Positions 1-8,824 of a stretch of 64,000 bases of DNA are shown one piece after another (position 1 is the first letter of the stretch; every line of letters begins with the position of its first letter). Made by a program: the position numbers and the translations under genes. Source of the DNA: DYRB01 sp963802205 (GTDB lineage: Bacteria; Pseudomonadota; Gammaproteobacteria; Chromatiales; Chromatiaceae); assembly GCA_963802205.1 (NCBI GenBank), contig CAWDHW010000019.1, positions 14,823-78,822 on the forward strand. Reading direction: 5' to 3'. The notes beneath the pieces are model-generated. The model saw only the letters and a list, made by a program, of their open reading frames with translations, had not been told where the DNA came from and did not search any database.

Positions 1-1
1 G

Positions 2-1102
2 CGCTCCCATGCCTTCGGTTGGGCCGCCGAGGAGGCGGTGGAGACGGCCCGCCGCCAGATCGCCGATCTGGTCCATGCCGACCCCAAAGAGATCGCCTTC
101 ACCTCCGGGGCCACCGAGTCCGACAACCTCGCCATCAAGGGTGCGGCCCAGTTCTACAACAAGCGCGGGCGCCACATCGTCACCTGCAAGACCGAGCACA
201 AGGCGGTGCTGGACACCTGCCGCCAGCTTGAGCGCGAGGGCTATACGGTCACCTACCTGGACCCCGAGCCCAACGGCCTGATCGACCTGCGCAAGCTCGA
301 CGCGGCCATCCGCGACGACACCGTGCTGGTGTCCATCATGCACGTCAACAACGAGATCGGCGTCATCCAGGACATCGCCGCCATCGGCGAGCTGACGCGG
401 GAGCGCAAGGTCCTGTTCCATGTGGACGCGGCCCAGAGCACCGGTAAGGTCCACATCGACCTCGAACGTATGCCGGTGGACCTGATGTCCTTCTCTGCCC
501 ACAAGACTTACGGCCCGAAGGGCATCGGCGCCCTGTATGTGCGCCGCAAGCCACGGGTACGGCTGGAGGCGCAGATGCACGGCGGCGGCCACGAGCGTGG
601 CCTGCGTTCCGGGACCCTGCCGGTGCATCAGATCGTCGGCATGGGCGAGGCCTTCCGACTCGCCGGTGAGGAGATGGACGCCGAGAATCCGCGCATCCTG
701 GCCCTGCGTCAGCGCCTGTGGAACGGCATCAAGGGCCTGGATCAGGTCTTCCTCAACGGCGATGCGGAGCACCGGGTTGCCGGTAACCTCAACGTCTCCT
801 TCGCCTACGTCGAGGGCGAGTCGCTGATCATGGCGCTCAAGGACCTCGCCGTGTCTTCCGGTTCCGCCTGCACGTCCGCCAGCCTCGAACCCAGCTATGT
901 CCTGCGCGCCATTGGCCGTGAGGACGAACTGGCCCACAGTTCTATCCGTTTCACCCTTGGGCGCTTCAGCACGGCCGAGGAGGTGGACTACGCTGTGGGC
1001 AAGATTTGCGACCAGGTCGGGCGCCTGCGGGAACTCTCCCCCCTATGGGATATGTATAAGGACGGCATCGACCTCAAGTCTGTGCAGTGGGTCGCCCATT
1101 AA
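2..1102 (+). CDS. iscS: Cysteine desulfurase IscS (5' end outside window)
   Basis: PLP enzyme that takes sulfur from L-cysteine as a persulfide and passes it to IscU and to tRNA-thiolation partners in the cytoplasm. The frame is open from base 2, so the gene is cut by the window edge. 366 residues are visible of the roughly 404 usual for IscS. Visible landmarks are HVDAAQ, the SAHKTYGPKGIG stretch with the PLP-binding lysine, and the catalytic loop SSGSACTSASLEPSYV with the persulfide cysteine. The C-terminus ends VQWVAH, as in IscS proteins that dock IscU. The TAA is followed 29 nt later by iscU, so this is the head of an isc operon. A regulator iscR would lie upstream of the window. Confidence 0.97.
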   Translation, partial: RSHAFGWAAEEAVETARRQIADLVHADPKEIAFTSGATESDNLAIKGAAQFYNKRGRHIVTCKTEHKAVLDTCRQLEREGYTVTYLDPEPNGLIDLRKLDAAIRDDTVLVSIMHVNNEIGVIQDIAAIGELTRERKVLFHVDAAQSTGKVHIDLERMPVDLMSFSAHKTYGPKGIGALYVRRKPRVRLEAQMHGGGHERGLRSGTLPVHQIVGMGEAFRLAGEEMDAENPRILALRQRLWNGIKGLDQVFLNGDAEHRVAGNLNVSFAYVEGESLIMALKDLAVSSGSACTSASLEPSYVLRAIGREDELAHSSIRFTLGRFSTAEEVDYAVGKICDQVGRLRELSPLWDMYKDGIDLKSVQWVAH

Positions 1103-1131
1103 CGCTTCCGCCGACAGCGAGTGCAACGATC

Positions 1132-1512
1132 ATGGCCTACAGCGACAAGGTACTGGATCACTACGAGAACCCCCGCAATGTCGGGACCTTTGACAAGGAT
1201 GACCCGAGCATCGGCACCGGCATGGTCGGGGCCCCCGCCTGCGGTGACGTGATGCGCCTGCAGATCAAGGTCAACGAGGCCGGCGTCATCGAGGACGCCC
1301 GCTTCAAGACCTACGGCTGCGGCTCGGCCATCGCCTCCAGCAGCCTGCTGACCGAGTGGGTCAAGGGCAAGACCCTGGCAGAGGCGAGCCAGATCAAGAA
1401 CCAGGAGATCGCCGACGAGCTGGCCCTGCCCCCGGTCAAGGTTCACTGCTCCGTCTTGGCAGAGGACGCCATCCGCGCCGCCATCAGCGACTACGCCAAG
1501 AAGCAGGGGTAG
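1132..1512 (+). CDS. iscU: Fe-S cluster scaffold protein IscU
   Basis: Scaffold on which [2Fe-2S] clusters are built from IscS-derived sulfur before HscA/HscB-assisted transfer. The start is ATG at 1132 (MAYSDKVLDHYENPRNVG), which matches family N-termini; the frame is open further upstream but that part is not IscU-like. The protein is 127 residues, the usual length. The three ligand cysteines are present in APACGDVM, TYGCGSAIASSS and VKVHCSVLAEDA. The LPPVKVHCS segment includes the LPPVK motif recognised by HscA, which implies that an hscA exists somewhere although it is not next to hscB here. Confidence 0.97.
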   Translation: MAYSDKVLDHYENPRNVGTFDKDDPSIGTGMVGAPACGDVMRLQIKVNEAGVIEDARFKTYGCGSAIASSSLLTEWVKGKTLAEASQIKNQEIADELALPPVKVHCSVLAEDAIRAAISDYAKKQG

Positions 1513-1519
1513 CGACGCC

Positions 1520-1843
1520 ATGGGCATTTCCATGACACAGGCCGCCGCGGACCATGTGGCGAAATTCCTCGCCAGTCGGGGTAAGGGTGTGGGCATCCGA
1601 TTGGGGGTGCGAACCTCCGGTTGCTCCGGGATGGCCTACGTCCTGGAATTCGCGGATGCCCTGGAGCCCGAGGACCTGGTCTTCGAGGACCACGGGGTCA
1701 AGGTCATTGTCGATCCCAAGAGCCTGCTCTACCTCGAAGGGACCGAACTCGACTATACGCGAGAGGGCCTCAACGAGGGGTTCAAGTTCCACAACCCCAA
1801 CGTCAAGGATGCTTGCGGTTGCGGCGAGAGCTTCAACGTCTGA
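1520..1843 (+). CDS. iscA: Iron-sulfur cluster assembly protein IscA
   Basis: A-type carrier that accepts and delivers Fe-S clusters (and binds iron) in the isc pathway. 107 residues, the normal size. The conserved cysteines are visible as SGCSGMAYVLEF (first Cys) and the C-terminal CGCGESF pair. It starts 7 nt after the iscU stop, so it is certainly co-transcribed and probably translationally linked. A second ATG five codons in (MTQAAADHV) fits many IscA starts and is an alternative; the upstream ATG at 1520 has no clear advantage in ribosome-binding site. Confidence 0.96.
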   Translation: MGISMTQAAADHVAKFLASRGKGVGIRLGVRTSGCSGMAYVLEFADALEPEDLVFEDHGVKVIVDPKSLLYLEGTELDYTREGLNEGFKFHNPNVKDACGCGESFNV

Positions 1844-1857
1844 GTCCCCGCCCCTCC

Positions 1858-2403
1858 GTGCTCGACTTCTCCCAGGACTACTTCGCCCTCTTTGGCCTGC
1901 CCGTGGGCTTTCCGGTGGATCTGGAACGCCTCGCCGACGCTTACCGCGCCCTGCAAGGGGCCGTCCACCCGGACCGCTTCGCCGCGGGCTCCGACCAGGA
2001 GCGGCGGCTGTCCATGCAGGCGTCCACCCGGGTCAACGAGGCCTTTCAGACCCTCAAGGACCCACTGTCCCGGGCCCGCTACCTCCTGGTCCTGCACACC
2101 GGCGACCCGGGGACGGACAACCAGACCACCCGTGACGCCGCCTTCCTCATGGAGCAGATGGAGCTGCGCGAGACGCTGGCCGAGGCGCGGGGCCAGTCTG
2201 ATCCCCAGGCGGTCATCGGGGCCGTCCTGGACCAACTCCAGCGCCAGGACCGAGCCCTTCACGGCGAGCTGACGGGCCTCTTCGCCGAGCCCACCGAGGA
2301 TCGCCTGACTGCCGCCCGCGAGGCGGTGCGCAAGCTCCAATTCCTGGACAAGTGCCGACGTGAGGCCGAGGCCCTGGAGGCGGATCTCGAGGTGAGTGGC
2401 TAG
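1858..2403 (+). CDS. hscB: Fe-S co-chaperone HscB (J-domain protein)
   Basis: J-domain co-chaperone that brings IscU to the Hsp70 HscA and stimulates its ATPase. About 181 residues against 171 in E. coli. The N-terminal J domain has the diagnostic HPD tripeptide (VHPDRF, near residue 40). The C-terminal half is the helical IscU-binding domain (LRETLAEARGQ..., LFAEPTED...). No ATG fits, and GTG at 1858, giving (V)LDFSQDYFALFGLP, matches family N-termini; no strong Shine-Dalgarno precedes it, so coupling from iscA is likely. The stop codon overlaps the stop of a convergent gene. hscA, fdx and iscX, the usual next genes, are absent from this locus. Confidence 0.94.
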   Translation: MLDFSQDYFALFGLPVGFPVDLERLADAYRALQGAVHPDRFAAGSDQERRLSMQASTRVNEAFQTLKDPLSRARYLLVLHTGDPGTDNQTTRDAAFLMEQMELRETLAEARGQSDPQAVIGAVLDQLQRQDRALHGELTGLFAEPTEDRLTAAREAVRKLQFLDKCRREAEALEADLEVSG

Positions 2404-3440
2404 GCCAATGTGCTCCGACGACTGGATATGGGGCTTTTGATGCCGATGGCCCCGGGGCGCGGCGGATTGGCCGCCTCCGATTGGACGCGCTCCTGCCCAA
2501 GGCTCAATACGGCCCTTCCTGGGTTCGGGTCACTGCCGAACTGGAGGTAGGCCACGATCAGCACCAGGAGCAGGACGCCGATGGCCAGTGCAATGAGGCC
2601 CCAGGGCCGGCGTCGGCCAGTCGGCGGGGTATCGGGCGTCGGCGGCGATGGGTCCGCCACTGCTCCGGCTCGATGCCCAGGATGGCCACGGTCGCATTGT
2701 CCTGTTCCGGCAAGCCTAAGACCTTGACTGCACCGATCAGGCACCTCGGCCGCCGCTTGGTGCCGCGTCCTGCCGCATCAGGAGTCGCGAGGTCTTCCTC
2801 CGGCAGGACCCCGTAGATGCCATCGCTGCACAGGCAGCAACCGATCCCCGGGGGCGAGGTGGACCGGGTGGAGGTTGCGGTCGATCTCCGGGATGACCTC
2901 CAGGCCGAGGAAGCTGGTCAGGGCCTGCCGATCCGGGATCGGCGGCAGCCTTCGGCCGGCGTCCAAGGCGCCCGCCGCGACTCGCTGCAGAGCGCATTGG
3001 CATAGTTGTGGTCCGTGGTGCAGACGGTCAGGCTGTCGTCCTCCGCACGGTAGCGATAGAGCCGGCTATCGCCCACGCCCACCCAATGCAACTCGCGACC
3101 CGCGCACCGCCGCCGCTACCAGGGTGGTGCCGACCTGGCCCTCGCCACCGCCCTCCAGGGCGAGGCGATAGACCGCCTGGTTGGCGGCCGTAAGGGCACG
3201 TTCGAGTGCCCGCCCAATGGGCTCGTCCGCACCCTTTCCGGCATAGGCGGTCATCATCCGCTCGCAGGCGAGCCGACCCGCCTGCCGGCCGTTGCTCATG
3301 CCGCCCATGCCGTCGGTCAGCACCGCAAGGACGCCGCCGTGGGCGCGCAGGGCCGCGTCTTCGAAGCCGACGAAGCCGAAGGCGTCCTGCTGCTCGCTCC
3401 GCGTCCCTTGCCACTGGGCATTGCCTGGTCTGATGTCCAT
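2400..3440 (-). pseudogene. PP2C-type Ser/Thr protein phosphatase, multiply frameshifted
   Basis: Metal-dependent protein phosphatase of the PP2C/Stp1 family followed by a C-terminal membrane helix. The start at 3440 is preceded by GGAGGTGCACTTG. Family motifs occur in order but in different frames: DGMGGMSNGRQAG (metal-binding Asp), VGTTLVAAAVRG, then RELHWVGVGDSRLYRYR after an extra T near 3088, then DAGRRLPPIPDR after a missing base near 2977, then LCSDGIYGVLPEEDL and QDNATVAIL after an extra C near 2845, and finally the hydrophobic segment GLIALAIGVLLLVLIVAYLQ after a shift near 2665. Apart from these indels the protein looks conserved, so sequencing error and recent decay are both possible. 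It converges on hscB with overlapping stops. Confidence 0.8.
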
Positions 3441-3644
3441 CAAGTGCACCTCCGTTACAGGGTGAAGCGCAGATCGGTCTGGCCGCCAGGGCCACTCGGT
3501 TCGCCCCGCGTCTGAACGGGCGCGCCCCGGTATGGCGCAGCCGGTCCGGGAACGCTGCGGCAGCAGGCCCAGATTGCCTTTTGCCCGAGGCGGGTGACAA
3601 TAGGCCCAGGCATACCCCGCCCGTTCACCCGGACAGAGATCCCC

Positions 3645-4028
3645 ATGAACCTGGAAAAGGTCGTCTTCGGCTTCTTTATCGTCCTGGCACTGACCCTGAA
3701 CTTCGGGTTCTTCGTCGGGGAGCTGGACAACCCGGACCACCACAACGAGTGGGAGCTGTTCGCGGTGGTTGTCGTCAACCTCATCGCCACGGTGCTGAAG
3801 TTCGGCGACCGCACCCAGATCGGGGCCATCCTGCTGTCCACCAGCCTGGTGGCCATGCTCCAGCTCATCGCCGCCGTGCTGGTGTGGGTGGTGGCGGTCC
3901 ACGTCACCGGCGCGGGTCTGACCCCGAAAACAACGGCGAGTATCGTCTCCCTCACCGGGGGGGCCATGATCGCCAACGTCATCTCCGTGGTCCTGCTGGT
4001 GGTGGAGGCCTTCGTTCTGCGCCGCTGA
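3645..4028 (+). CDS. Small four-helix inner-membrane protein (DUF6394-like)
   Basis: 127 residues, nearly all in four predicted transmembrane stretches (VVFGFFIVLALTLNFGFF, LFAVVVVNLIATVL, AILLSTSLVAMLQLIAAVLVWV, GAMIANVISVVLLVVEAFVL). A short polar loop carries DNPDHHNEWE and another KFGDRTQIG. I associate this pattern with the DUF6394 family, which I recall sitting beside potassium channel genes; that is memory, not a search. It starts at ATG 3645 (MNLEKVVFG) with weak GAGATCCCC upstream, and lies 32 nt before the channel gene, so the two are probably co-transcribed. An accessory or assembly role for the channel is only an inference. It is head-to-head with the phosphatase gene. Confidence 0.8.
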   Translation: MNLEKVVFGFFIVLALTLNFGFFVGELDNPDHHNEWELFAVVVVNLIATVLKFGDRTQIGAILLSTSLVAMLQLIAAVLVWVVAVHVTGAGLTPKTTASIVSLTGGAMIANVISVVLLVVEAFVLRR

Positions 4029-4060
4029 AGGTGCACCGGACGGGTCAGGGTTGCAACCGC

Positions 4061-5784
4061 GTGGACAGCGTCATTTTCCTCATCCTGCGGCGCATGCGGA
4101 CGCCGTTGCTGCTGCTGATCCTGACCTATGCGGTCACCATCGCCGGGCTGGCGCTGGTCCCCGGGCAGGACGCGGCGGGCAACCCCGCACCTCCCATGAG
4201 CCTGTTCCACGCCTTTTACTTCCTGAGCTACACCGCCACTACCATCGGCTTCGGGGAGATCCCCACGGCCTTCTCCGACGGTCAGCGCCTCTGGGTGATT
4301 TTCACCATCTATGCCTCGGTGGTGGTGTGGATCTACTCCATTGGGACCCTCATCGCCCTGCTTCAGGACCGCGCCTTCCGTCGCGTCTTGGTGGAGCGGC
4401 GCTTCGCCCGCCAGGTCCGGCGCATCGCCAGCCCCTTCTATCTGCTCTGCGGCTATGGCGAGACCGGCGGTGTCCTGACGCAAGCCCTGACGGATCGCCA
4501 CCGCCGGGTGGTGGTGATCGACCTCGACGAGGACCGCGTCAATCTGATCCAGCTCGAGACCCACCGCGAGCATGTCCCGGCCCTGGTGGCGGACGCCCGC
4601 CGTCCGAGTACCCTGGTGGCCGCCGGGCTGCGCAACCCATTGTGCGCCGGCGTGGTCGCTCTGACGGAGGTGAACAAGACCAACCTCAAGATCGCCATCA
4701 TCGCCAAGCTGCTGAACCCGAAGGTGAAGGTGATCTGCCGTGCCGACTCCCGCGACGTTGAGGCCAACATGGCCTCCTTCGGGACCGACCATATCTTCGA
4801 CCCCTTCGATACCTTTGCCCTATACCTGGCCACCGCCTTCCAGGCACCCTGTCTGGTCCTACTCATGACCTGGCTGTCGGGGCTCGGCGACGAGGCCCTG
4901 ATGGAGCCGCTCTACCCTCCCGCCAAGGGGCTCTGGATTCTGTGCGGCTATGGTCGGTTCGGCCGCGCCCTCTATCAGCGCCTCAAGGCAGAGGGGGTGG
5001 AACTGGTGGTGGTGGAGGCCGACCCCGGGCGCACCGGGGAGCCCCCGGGGGTGTGGTAAAGGGCCGCGGGACCGAGGCCGAGACCCTGGAGCAGGCGCAC
5101 ATCGACCGCGCCGTCGGCCTGGTGGCGGGGACCGATGACGACGCCAATAACCTCTCCATCCTGATGACCGCCAAGTCGATGAATCCCAGGCTCTTCCTGG
5201 TGGCGCGGCAAAACCACCGCGACAACCGGGAGCTGTTCGAGGCGGTCGGGGCGCAGATTCTGATGCACCCCAGCTCTATCATCGCCGAGCGCATCCGCGT
5301 TCTGTTGGCCACGCCCTTGCTATCGGACTTCGCCAAATACGCCCGTTACCGGGAACATGACTGGGCCTGCGAGTTGGTCAGTCGCATCGCTGCCCTGGTT
5401 GAGGACCACGTCCCTGAGGTGTGGGAGGTCGCCATCGACCACGACCAGAGTCCGGCCATCTGCAACGTGGGCAAAGGGTTCCTGGTAACCCTCACGGCGT
5501 TGCTCTGCGACCCTTGGGACCGCGACCAGCCCCTGGCGGCCATTGCCCTGATGCTGGTGCGCAAGACGGACCGCACCCTGGTCCCGGAAGCCAAGTCCCA
5601 ACTGCGCAAGGGTGACCGTCTACTCTTTTGCGGTAGCGCCAGGGCCAGGTCGCGTATGCTCTGGACACTGCAGAACAGTAATGCCCTGGACTACGTGGTG
5701 ACCGGGGAGAGCCACCACCCCGGGACCCTGTGGCGTTGGGGGACGCAAGCCCTGCGTCGGCGTGCCGCACGGCGTGCGGGTTGA
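4061..5784 (+). pseudogene. Two-RCK potassium channel protein, one frameshift
   Basis: Potassium channel of the Kch/TrkA-N type. There are two membrane helices (TPLLLLILTYAVTIAGLALV and LWVIFTIYASVVVWIYSIG) around a pore loop with selectivity filter TTIGFGEIP. Two cytoplasmic NAD-binding RCK domains follow, marked by LLCGYGETGGVLTQAL and ILCGYGRFGRALYQRL. The start is taken as GTG 4061 (VDSVIFLILRRM) because the first helix follows directly; GTG 4031 is in frame too. At about 5041-5056, in a run of C5G5, the frame shifts: the reading frame stops at 5059, while the rest (VVKGRGTEAETLEQAHIDRAVGL onward) continues in another frame to 5784. The single lesion in a homopolymer suggests a sequencing error or a very recent mutation. 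Confidence 0.87.
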
Positions 5785-5955
5785 ACCCTCCCCAATCCTG
5801 CCGCTGGCCCTGCGGGATTACTGGCTCAATCCAAGGTTTGGAAACTCCCACGGCGGTGCCATACTCCCGCCCACTACCGTTTTTCCTTGGGCCTGGGCCC
5901 GGCTCTGGCCAACCCTATCACGCACTCACTTCACCTTCGGGTGGGAGGAAGGGCC

Positions 5956-6543
5956 ATGCACCCACTGCTCGACCGCCTCAACCGGGACCATCGCAATCTG
6001 GCTCGGCTCCTGACCCTGCTGGACCGGACGCTGGATCGCTTCCACCAGGGCAAGGAGCCGGACTACGAGCTCTTGTGCGAGCTGCTCGACTACATGGACG
6101 GCTACGCCGACCAGATCCATCACCCTACCGAGGACCTGATCTTCCGGCGCCTCATCGAGGTCACCGGAGAGAGCCCGGAGGTCCTGGGCATCCTGATGCA
6201 CCAGCACCAGGAGGTCGTGCAACTCAATCGACGCTTCCGCAACTCCCTGGACGGGATCGTCCACGGCGACGTTCTGACGCGACAGGAGGTCGAGGTCCAG
6301 GGGCGGGACCTGGTGCGTACCCTTTGGAACCACATGACCATCGAGGACACACAGGCATTCCCGTTGGCCCAGGAGCGCCTGTCCACGGCCGACTGGGACG
6401 CGCTAGCCCGTATCGCCCCCGATGCGGCCGACCCGGTGTTCGGCGCTCCGGACCCGGCACGCTTCCGTGCCCTATTCGAGCAACTCGCGGCGGAGGCAGG
6501 GGTCCAGGCGCGGGGGCCGATGCAGGTGCGGCTCAAATCCTGA
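5956..6543 (+). CDS. Hemerythrin-like domain protein
   Basis: 195-residue soluble protein with a hemerythrin HHE-type fold, probably binding a di-iron centre that senses or carries O2 or NO, or stores iron. Likely ligands are HPLLDRLNRDHRNL near the start, QIHHPTEDLIF, LGILMHQHQEVV and LWNHMTIEDTQAFPLA. This is the expected spacing of His and Glu in four helices. ATG 5956 is chosen over the open upstream frame because GGGAGGAAGGGCC precedes it and the helix begins there. The distal 40 residues are not part of the core domain. It is a monocistronic-looking gene 170 nt after the channel. The physiological partner is not visible. Confidence 0.9.
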   Translation: MHPLLDRLNRDHRNLARLLTLLDRTLDRFHQGKEPDYELLCELLDYMDGYADQIHHPTEDLIFRRLIEVTGESPEVLGILMHQHQEVVQLNRRFRNSLDGIVHGDVLTRQEVEVQGRDLVRTLWNHMTIEDTQAFPLAQERLSTADWDALARIAPDAADPVFGAPDPARFRALFEQLAAEAGVQARGPMQVRLKS

Positions 6544-7145
6544 GCCGGCGCCCCGCGCCCAGTCCGCCATCGCCCGAGGGCACGGACCCCGATATGCAGA
6601 ATGCCCACTGCTTCGGCCTATAGCGATCCAGTGTCGGAAGCAAAAATTCGCCTACCGACTGGATTTCCCGACCCCATGGTGAACCGATTCTCATGGCCGG
6701 TAGTGGGTCGGTTCTGGTGGCAATTGACAGACACGCCCCAGAGCGCAGCCGAAGGGCTCAGGGTAGATCGATGCGCCCCGCGACGCACTGAATGGGATCT
6801 TTGATCGCCTGCCGCCCGCACCTGGATGGATGCCTACGACCGGGGGCGGGTATTGGCATCCTTCCTCCACCTGTGTAGTGAAGGACCGCAGGGTTGCCGA
6901 GCAGGCACAGGACGGGCGGCGCGGCGGGGGTTTGGGTAGTCGCTTGTCGTGAACTGGGGCAGGGCGGGGGCCTGTGCACCAAGACGGAACGGCCGGCTCG
7001 CTGCACGATGGCGCCATGGCAGCCGGTGCCAGGGTTTCCGAGCCCGCCTGGCGTCCGAGGTACACCCAGAGAATCGCTCCAACTCGCTGAATAAAAATCT
7101 ATACAACGGGAACATCTGAACCATAGACCGGGGCTGAAGATTGTT
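6544..7145 (+). other. Gene-free region upstream of the nrt operon
   Basis: About 600 bp with only short, unconvincing reading frames. One candidate NtrC site is visible: TGCACC at 6975-6980, five bases, then GGAACG (9 of 12 positions of TGCACY-N5-GGTGCA), with a lone TGCACG at 7002-7007. They would lie about 165-195 bp upstream of the predicted nrt transcription start, a usual enhancer distance. An inverted repeat GAACCGA/TCGGTTC spans about 6681-6716. I see no other feature. Confidence 0.5.
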
Positions 7146-7160
7146 TGGCACACGGATTGC
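7146..7160 (+). promoter_or_regulatory. Sigma-54 (RpoN) promoter of the nrt operon
   Basis: The stretch TTTGGCACACGGATTGCTTA contains TGGCAC (-24 box, GG at 7147-7148) and TTGCT (-12 box, GC at 7159-7160) with exactly ten bases between GG and GC. This is one mismatch from the consensus YTGGCACGNNNNTTGCW. Transcription would begin near 7172, giving a leader of about 267 nt before the first gene. Sigma-54 dependence implies an enhancer-binding activator, for nitrogen genes normally NtrC. Confidence 0.85.
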
Positions 7161-7316
7161 TTAGAGTCAGGTAATCCGGTGATCCGGCATCCGAGCGGCC
7201 CAATGGCGGGCCTTGCGCCGTGCCATCGGTGGGGGATCTAAAGACCCCGAGGTCCCTCGGGGCCAGACCTGGCCCCGGCAAGCGGTCACGGCCGATCCGG
7301 GGACAATCTAACATTC

Positions 7317-7356
7317 GATCGGTCAACGTCGGCCGGTCACTGGACAAAGGCGTCCA
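7317..7356 (+). promoter_or_regulatory. Tandem hexaloop hairpins: ANTAR antiterminator target in the nrt leader
   Basis: Two adjacent hairpins separated by 2 nt. The first has stem GATCGGTC/GGCCGGTC (7317-7324 with 7331-7338, eight pairs including two G-U) and hexaloop AACGTC. The second has stem TGGAC/GTCCA (7341-7345 with 7352-7356) and hexaloop AAAGGC. Both loops have A at position 1 and G at position 4, the signature of RNA bound by ANTAR-domain antiterminators (NasR, NasT, AmiR, EutV). The loop and 3' arm of the second hairpin (7346-7354) are the 5' arm of the following terminator, so the two folds exclude each other, exactly as in known ANTAR leaders. A separate hairpin GGCCC-AATGGC-GGGCC at 7197-7212 also has an A1/G4 hexaloop. 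Confidence 0.8.
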
Positions 7357-7398
7357 TCGTCAGGGGTATCGGCCCCTGAACGGTGAGACGCCTTTTTT
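7346..7398 (+). terminator. Intrinsic terminator (attenuator) in the nrt leader
   Basis: Arms AAAGGCGTC (7346-7354) and GACGCCTTTTTT (7387-7398) close a long hairpin. Its upper part also pairs: CATCGTC with GAACGGTG (bulged A's) and AGGGG with CCCCT around a TATCGG loop. A run of six T follows. It sits 40 nt before the nrtA start, so it must be overcome for the operon to be expressed. It cannot be the terminator of an upstream gene, because none is nearby. Confidence 0.85.
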
Positions 7399-7438
7399 CG
7401 TTTCAGCCCTTCCATAGACTTGCGACGAGGTAGTGATA

Positions 7439-8824
7439 ATGCGCAACAACTCGATCCATGGGCGTACCGCCCGCGCCCTGACACTGGCGGCTGGGCTCTC
7501 TCTGGCCCTGGTCGCCGTCCAGGGGCTGGCCGAGGTGGGCCCCCCGGAGAAGGAGGACCTCAAGTTCGGCTTCATCAAGCTTACGGACATGGCGCCGCTG
7601 GCCATTGCCTACGAGAAGCGCTATTTCGAGGACGAGGGGCTCTTCGTCGCCCTGGAGGCACAAGCCAATTGGAAGGTGCTGCTCGACCGGGTCATCGACG
7701 GCCAGCTCGACGGGGCCCACATGCTTGCCGGTCAACCGTTGGCCGCCAATGTCGGCTTCGGCACCGCCGCTCCCATCGTCACACCCTTCAGCATGGATCT
7801 GAACGGCAATGGCATCACCGTCTCCAATGCCGTGTGGGAGGCCATGAAGCCCGGCATCCCCAAACAGGCCGATGGCAAGCCGGTGCATCCGATCTCTGCC
7901 GAGACCCTCAAACCGGTGGTTGCCAGCCACAAGGCGGCCGGCAAGCCCTTCAAGATGGGCATGGTCTTTCCGGTCTCCACGCATAACTACGAACTGCGCT
8001 ACTGGCTCGCCGCCGGCGGTATCAAGCCCGGCTTCTATGCCCCCCACAAGGGCGACACCGACGGCCAGATCGACGCCGACGTGCTCTTGTCCGTGACCCC
8101 GCCGCCGCAGATGCCCGCTACGCTTGAGGCCGGGACCATCGACGGTTACTGCGTCGGCGAGCCCTGGAATCAGCAGGCGGTGGCCAAGGGGATCGGGGTC
8201 CCGGTGATCACCGACTACGAGATCTGGCGCAACAACCCGGAGAAGGTCTTCGGGATGAGCGAGAAATTCGTCAAGGACAACCCTAATACCTCAGTGCGCA
8301 TCGTCAAGGCCCTGATCCGTGCCGCCAAGTGGCTCGACGAGGGCGACAATGCCAACCGCGCCGAAGCGGTGAAGATCCTCGCCAAGCCGAATTACGTTGG
8401 TGCCGACGCCGGTGTCATCGCCAACTCCATGACCGGGACCTTCGAGTACGAGAAGGGCGACAAGCGTCCGGTGCCGGACTTCAACGTCTTCTTCCGCTAC
8501 AACGCGACCTACCCCTATTACTCCGATGCCGTCTGGTACCTGACCCAGATGCGGCGTTGGGGCCAGATCCCGGAAGCCAAAACGGACACCTGGTACATGG
8601 ATATCGCCAAGAAGGTCTACCGTCCGGACATCTACCGCCAGGCCGCGGAGGCCCTGGTGGCCGAGGGCAAGATGAAGGCGTCGGACTTCCCTGACTTTGC
8701 CAAAGAGACGGGGTTCCGTCCCAAGACAGCCGATTTCATCGATGGCATGGAATACGACGGGACTGCGCCCAACGCCTACCTGGAGAAGTTCCAGATCGGG
8801 CTCAAGGGGGATGCGAAGCTGTAG
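7439..8824 (+). CDS. nrtA: Nitrate-type ABC transporter periplasmic binding protein
   Basis: About 461 residues, NrtA/CmpA family. An N-terminal signal peptide is visible (RTARALTLAAGLSLALVAVQGLAEV), so the protein acts in the periplasm, delivering an oxyanion to the permease. Family landmarks are LKFGFIKLTDMAPLAIAYEKRYFEDEGL, LDGAHMLAGQPLA, TPPPQMPATLEAGTIDGYCVGEPWNQQAV and PDFNVFFRYNATYPYYSDAVW. The start is ATG 7439, with GAGG nine bases upstream; GTG 7433 is in frame. Nitrate, nitrite, cyanate and bicarbonate relatives are hard to tell apart by eye. The sigma-54 promoter and ANTAR-type leader make nitrate/nitrite most likely. First gene of a four-gene operon. Confidence 0.92.
   Translation: MRNNSIHGRTARALTLAAGLSLALVAVQGLAEVGPPEKEDLKFGFIKLTDMAPLAIAYEKRYFEDEGLFVALEAQANWKVLLDRVIDGQLDGAHMLAGQPLAANVGFGTAAPIVTPFSMDLNGNGITVSNAVWEAMKPGIPKQADGKPVHPISAETLKPVVASHKAAGKPFKMGMVFPVSTHNYELRYWLAAGGIKPGFYAPHKGDTDGQIDADVLLSVTPPPQMPATLEAGTIDGYCVGEPWNQQAVAKGIGVPVITDYEIWRNNPEKVFGMSEKFVKDNPNTSVRIVKALIRAAKWLDEGDNANRAEAVKILAKPNYVGADAGVIANSMTGTFEYEKGDKRPVPDFNVFFRYNATYPYYSDAVWYLTQMRRWGQIPEAKTDTWYMDIAKKVYRPDIYRQAAEALVAEGKMKASDFPDFAKETGFRPKTADFIDGMEYDGTAPNAYLEKFQIGLKGDAKL

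Noticed and set aside
3455..4792. 445-codon minus-strand ORF
   Set aside because: Antisense to the DUF6394-like and channel genes, whose products are conserved; composition is typical of a GC-rich shadow frame.
7197..7212. Third A1/G4 hexaloop hairpin (GGCCC-AATGGC-GGGCC) as part of the ANTAR site
   Set aside because: It is over 100 nt from the tandem pair; known sites need adjacent hairpins, so it is mentioned but not counted.
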